5,742 nt of DNA, from the NCBI GenBank assembly GCA_937894585.1, contig CALBGO010000003.1, forward strand, positions 1 through 5,742, written 5' to 3'. Of the stretch, positions 5,623 to 5,742 are shown piece after piece. The notes beneath the pieces are model-generated. The model was not told where the DNA came from, searched no databases, and worked only from the letters and a program-made list of their open reading frames with translations. The translations under genes were made by a program, and so were the position numbers. The DNA comes from an uncultured Eubacterium sp. GTDB lineage: Bacteria > Bacillota > Clostridia > Peptostreptococcales > Anaerovoracaceae. Position 1 is the first letter of the stretch. Each line of letters starts with the position of its first letter.

Positions 5623-5669
5623 GGAAGCGAGTTTTCAGACAGTACAGTTTTGAAGAGTTGGGATTATAA
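5613..5669 (+). pseudogene. C-terminal remnant of a third coiled-coil paralogue
   Basis: The frame beginning at 5613, just after an in-frame TGA, reads LKKRKRVFRQYSFEELGL and stops at TAA 5667-5669. It lines up with the end of the complete protein (KELLNKFSIEELGL). After the stop, AATGGATTGAAGTAAGAG (5672-5689) matches AATGTATTTAAGTAAGAG (1682-1699). With only about 18 codons and no start or RBS, it is a truncated relic. The shared stop and 3' flank make homology much more likely than chance. Confidence 0.65.
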
Positions 5670-5689
5670 CCAATGGATTGAAGTAAGAG

Positions 5690-5736
5690 GGGCTGTCGCA
5701 TTAACGAATAAAAAGCGTTAGTGCGGCGCCCTTTTT
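5690..5736 (+). terminator. Strong intrinsic terminator at the array's right end
   Basis: GGGCTGTCGCATTAACG (5690-5706) pairs with CGTTAGTGCGGCGCCC (5716-5731), with one bulged T and two G-U pairs, around a nine-base loop. TTTTT follows at 5732-5736. It stands in the place held by the short AGCATCAGTG-type terminators of the other two copies, but its stem sequence is unrelated and longer. It probably ends the ATPase transcript, since none is seen between 5568 and this point. Confidence 0.85.
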
Positions 5737-5742
5737 ATGTAC

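Overview
The window looks like an accessory region of a low-to-mid GC Clostridia chromosome, probably Lachnospiraceae. This rests on strong AGGAGG-type ribosome binding sites, short A/T-rich sigma-A promoters, short stem plus T-run terminators and the style of the proteins. No rRNA, tRNA, CRISPR array or transposase is visible. The host assignment is inference.

Three full-length genes lie on the plus strand. The first (540..1679) encodes a 379-residue, highly charged, soluble, mostly helical or coiled-coil protein that I do not recognise. The second (1807..3612) encodes a 601-residue protein with the architecture and C-terminal signature of a phage tail tape measure protein, but no other tail gene is near it. 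The third (3772..5568, GTG start) encodes a 598-residue AAA-type ATPase of the COG1373/AAA_14 kind. It carries a Walker A, a Walker B and a C-terminal PD-(D/E)XK-like (DUF4143-like) motif. It sits behind its own promoter, which lies inside a large nearly perfect inverted repeat.

The connective tissue between the genes is unusual. The window opens with the last codons of another copy of the 379-residue gene (ending SIEELGL-stop). The full copy ends with the same residues, and a third, degenerate end (SFEELGL-stop) is found at 5613..5669. All three ends are followed by the same short 3' untranslated motif and then by an intrinsic terminator. Behind the first two ends, a terminator, a strong RBS and an ATG-AAA-GTG start form a seam of about 120-130 bp repeated nearly base for base. 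More diverged pieces of the same layout occur at 336..435 and 5571..5622. I read the window as an eroding tandem array. Its unit appears to be coiled-coil gene, terminator, RBS with micro-ORF, then a variable downstream gene. In the first unit (134..475) the downstream gene has gone. In the second it is the tape-measure-like gene. The ATPase lies between the second unit and the third remnant.

The 379-residue protein and the tape-measure-like protein are probably co-transcribed from the promoter at 476..504. The terminator at 1698..1726 would then act as a leaky valve between them, because no room for a separate promoter is visible before the next RBS. The function of the pair is unknown. A phage-derived, tail-related or membrane-acting role is a hypothesis only.
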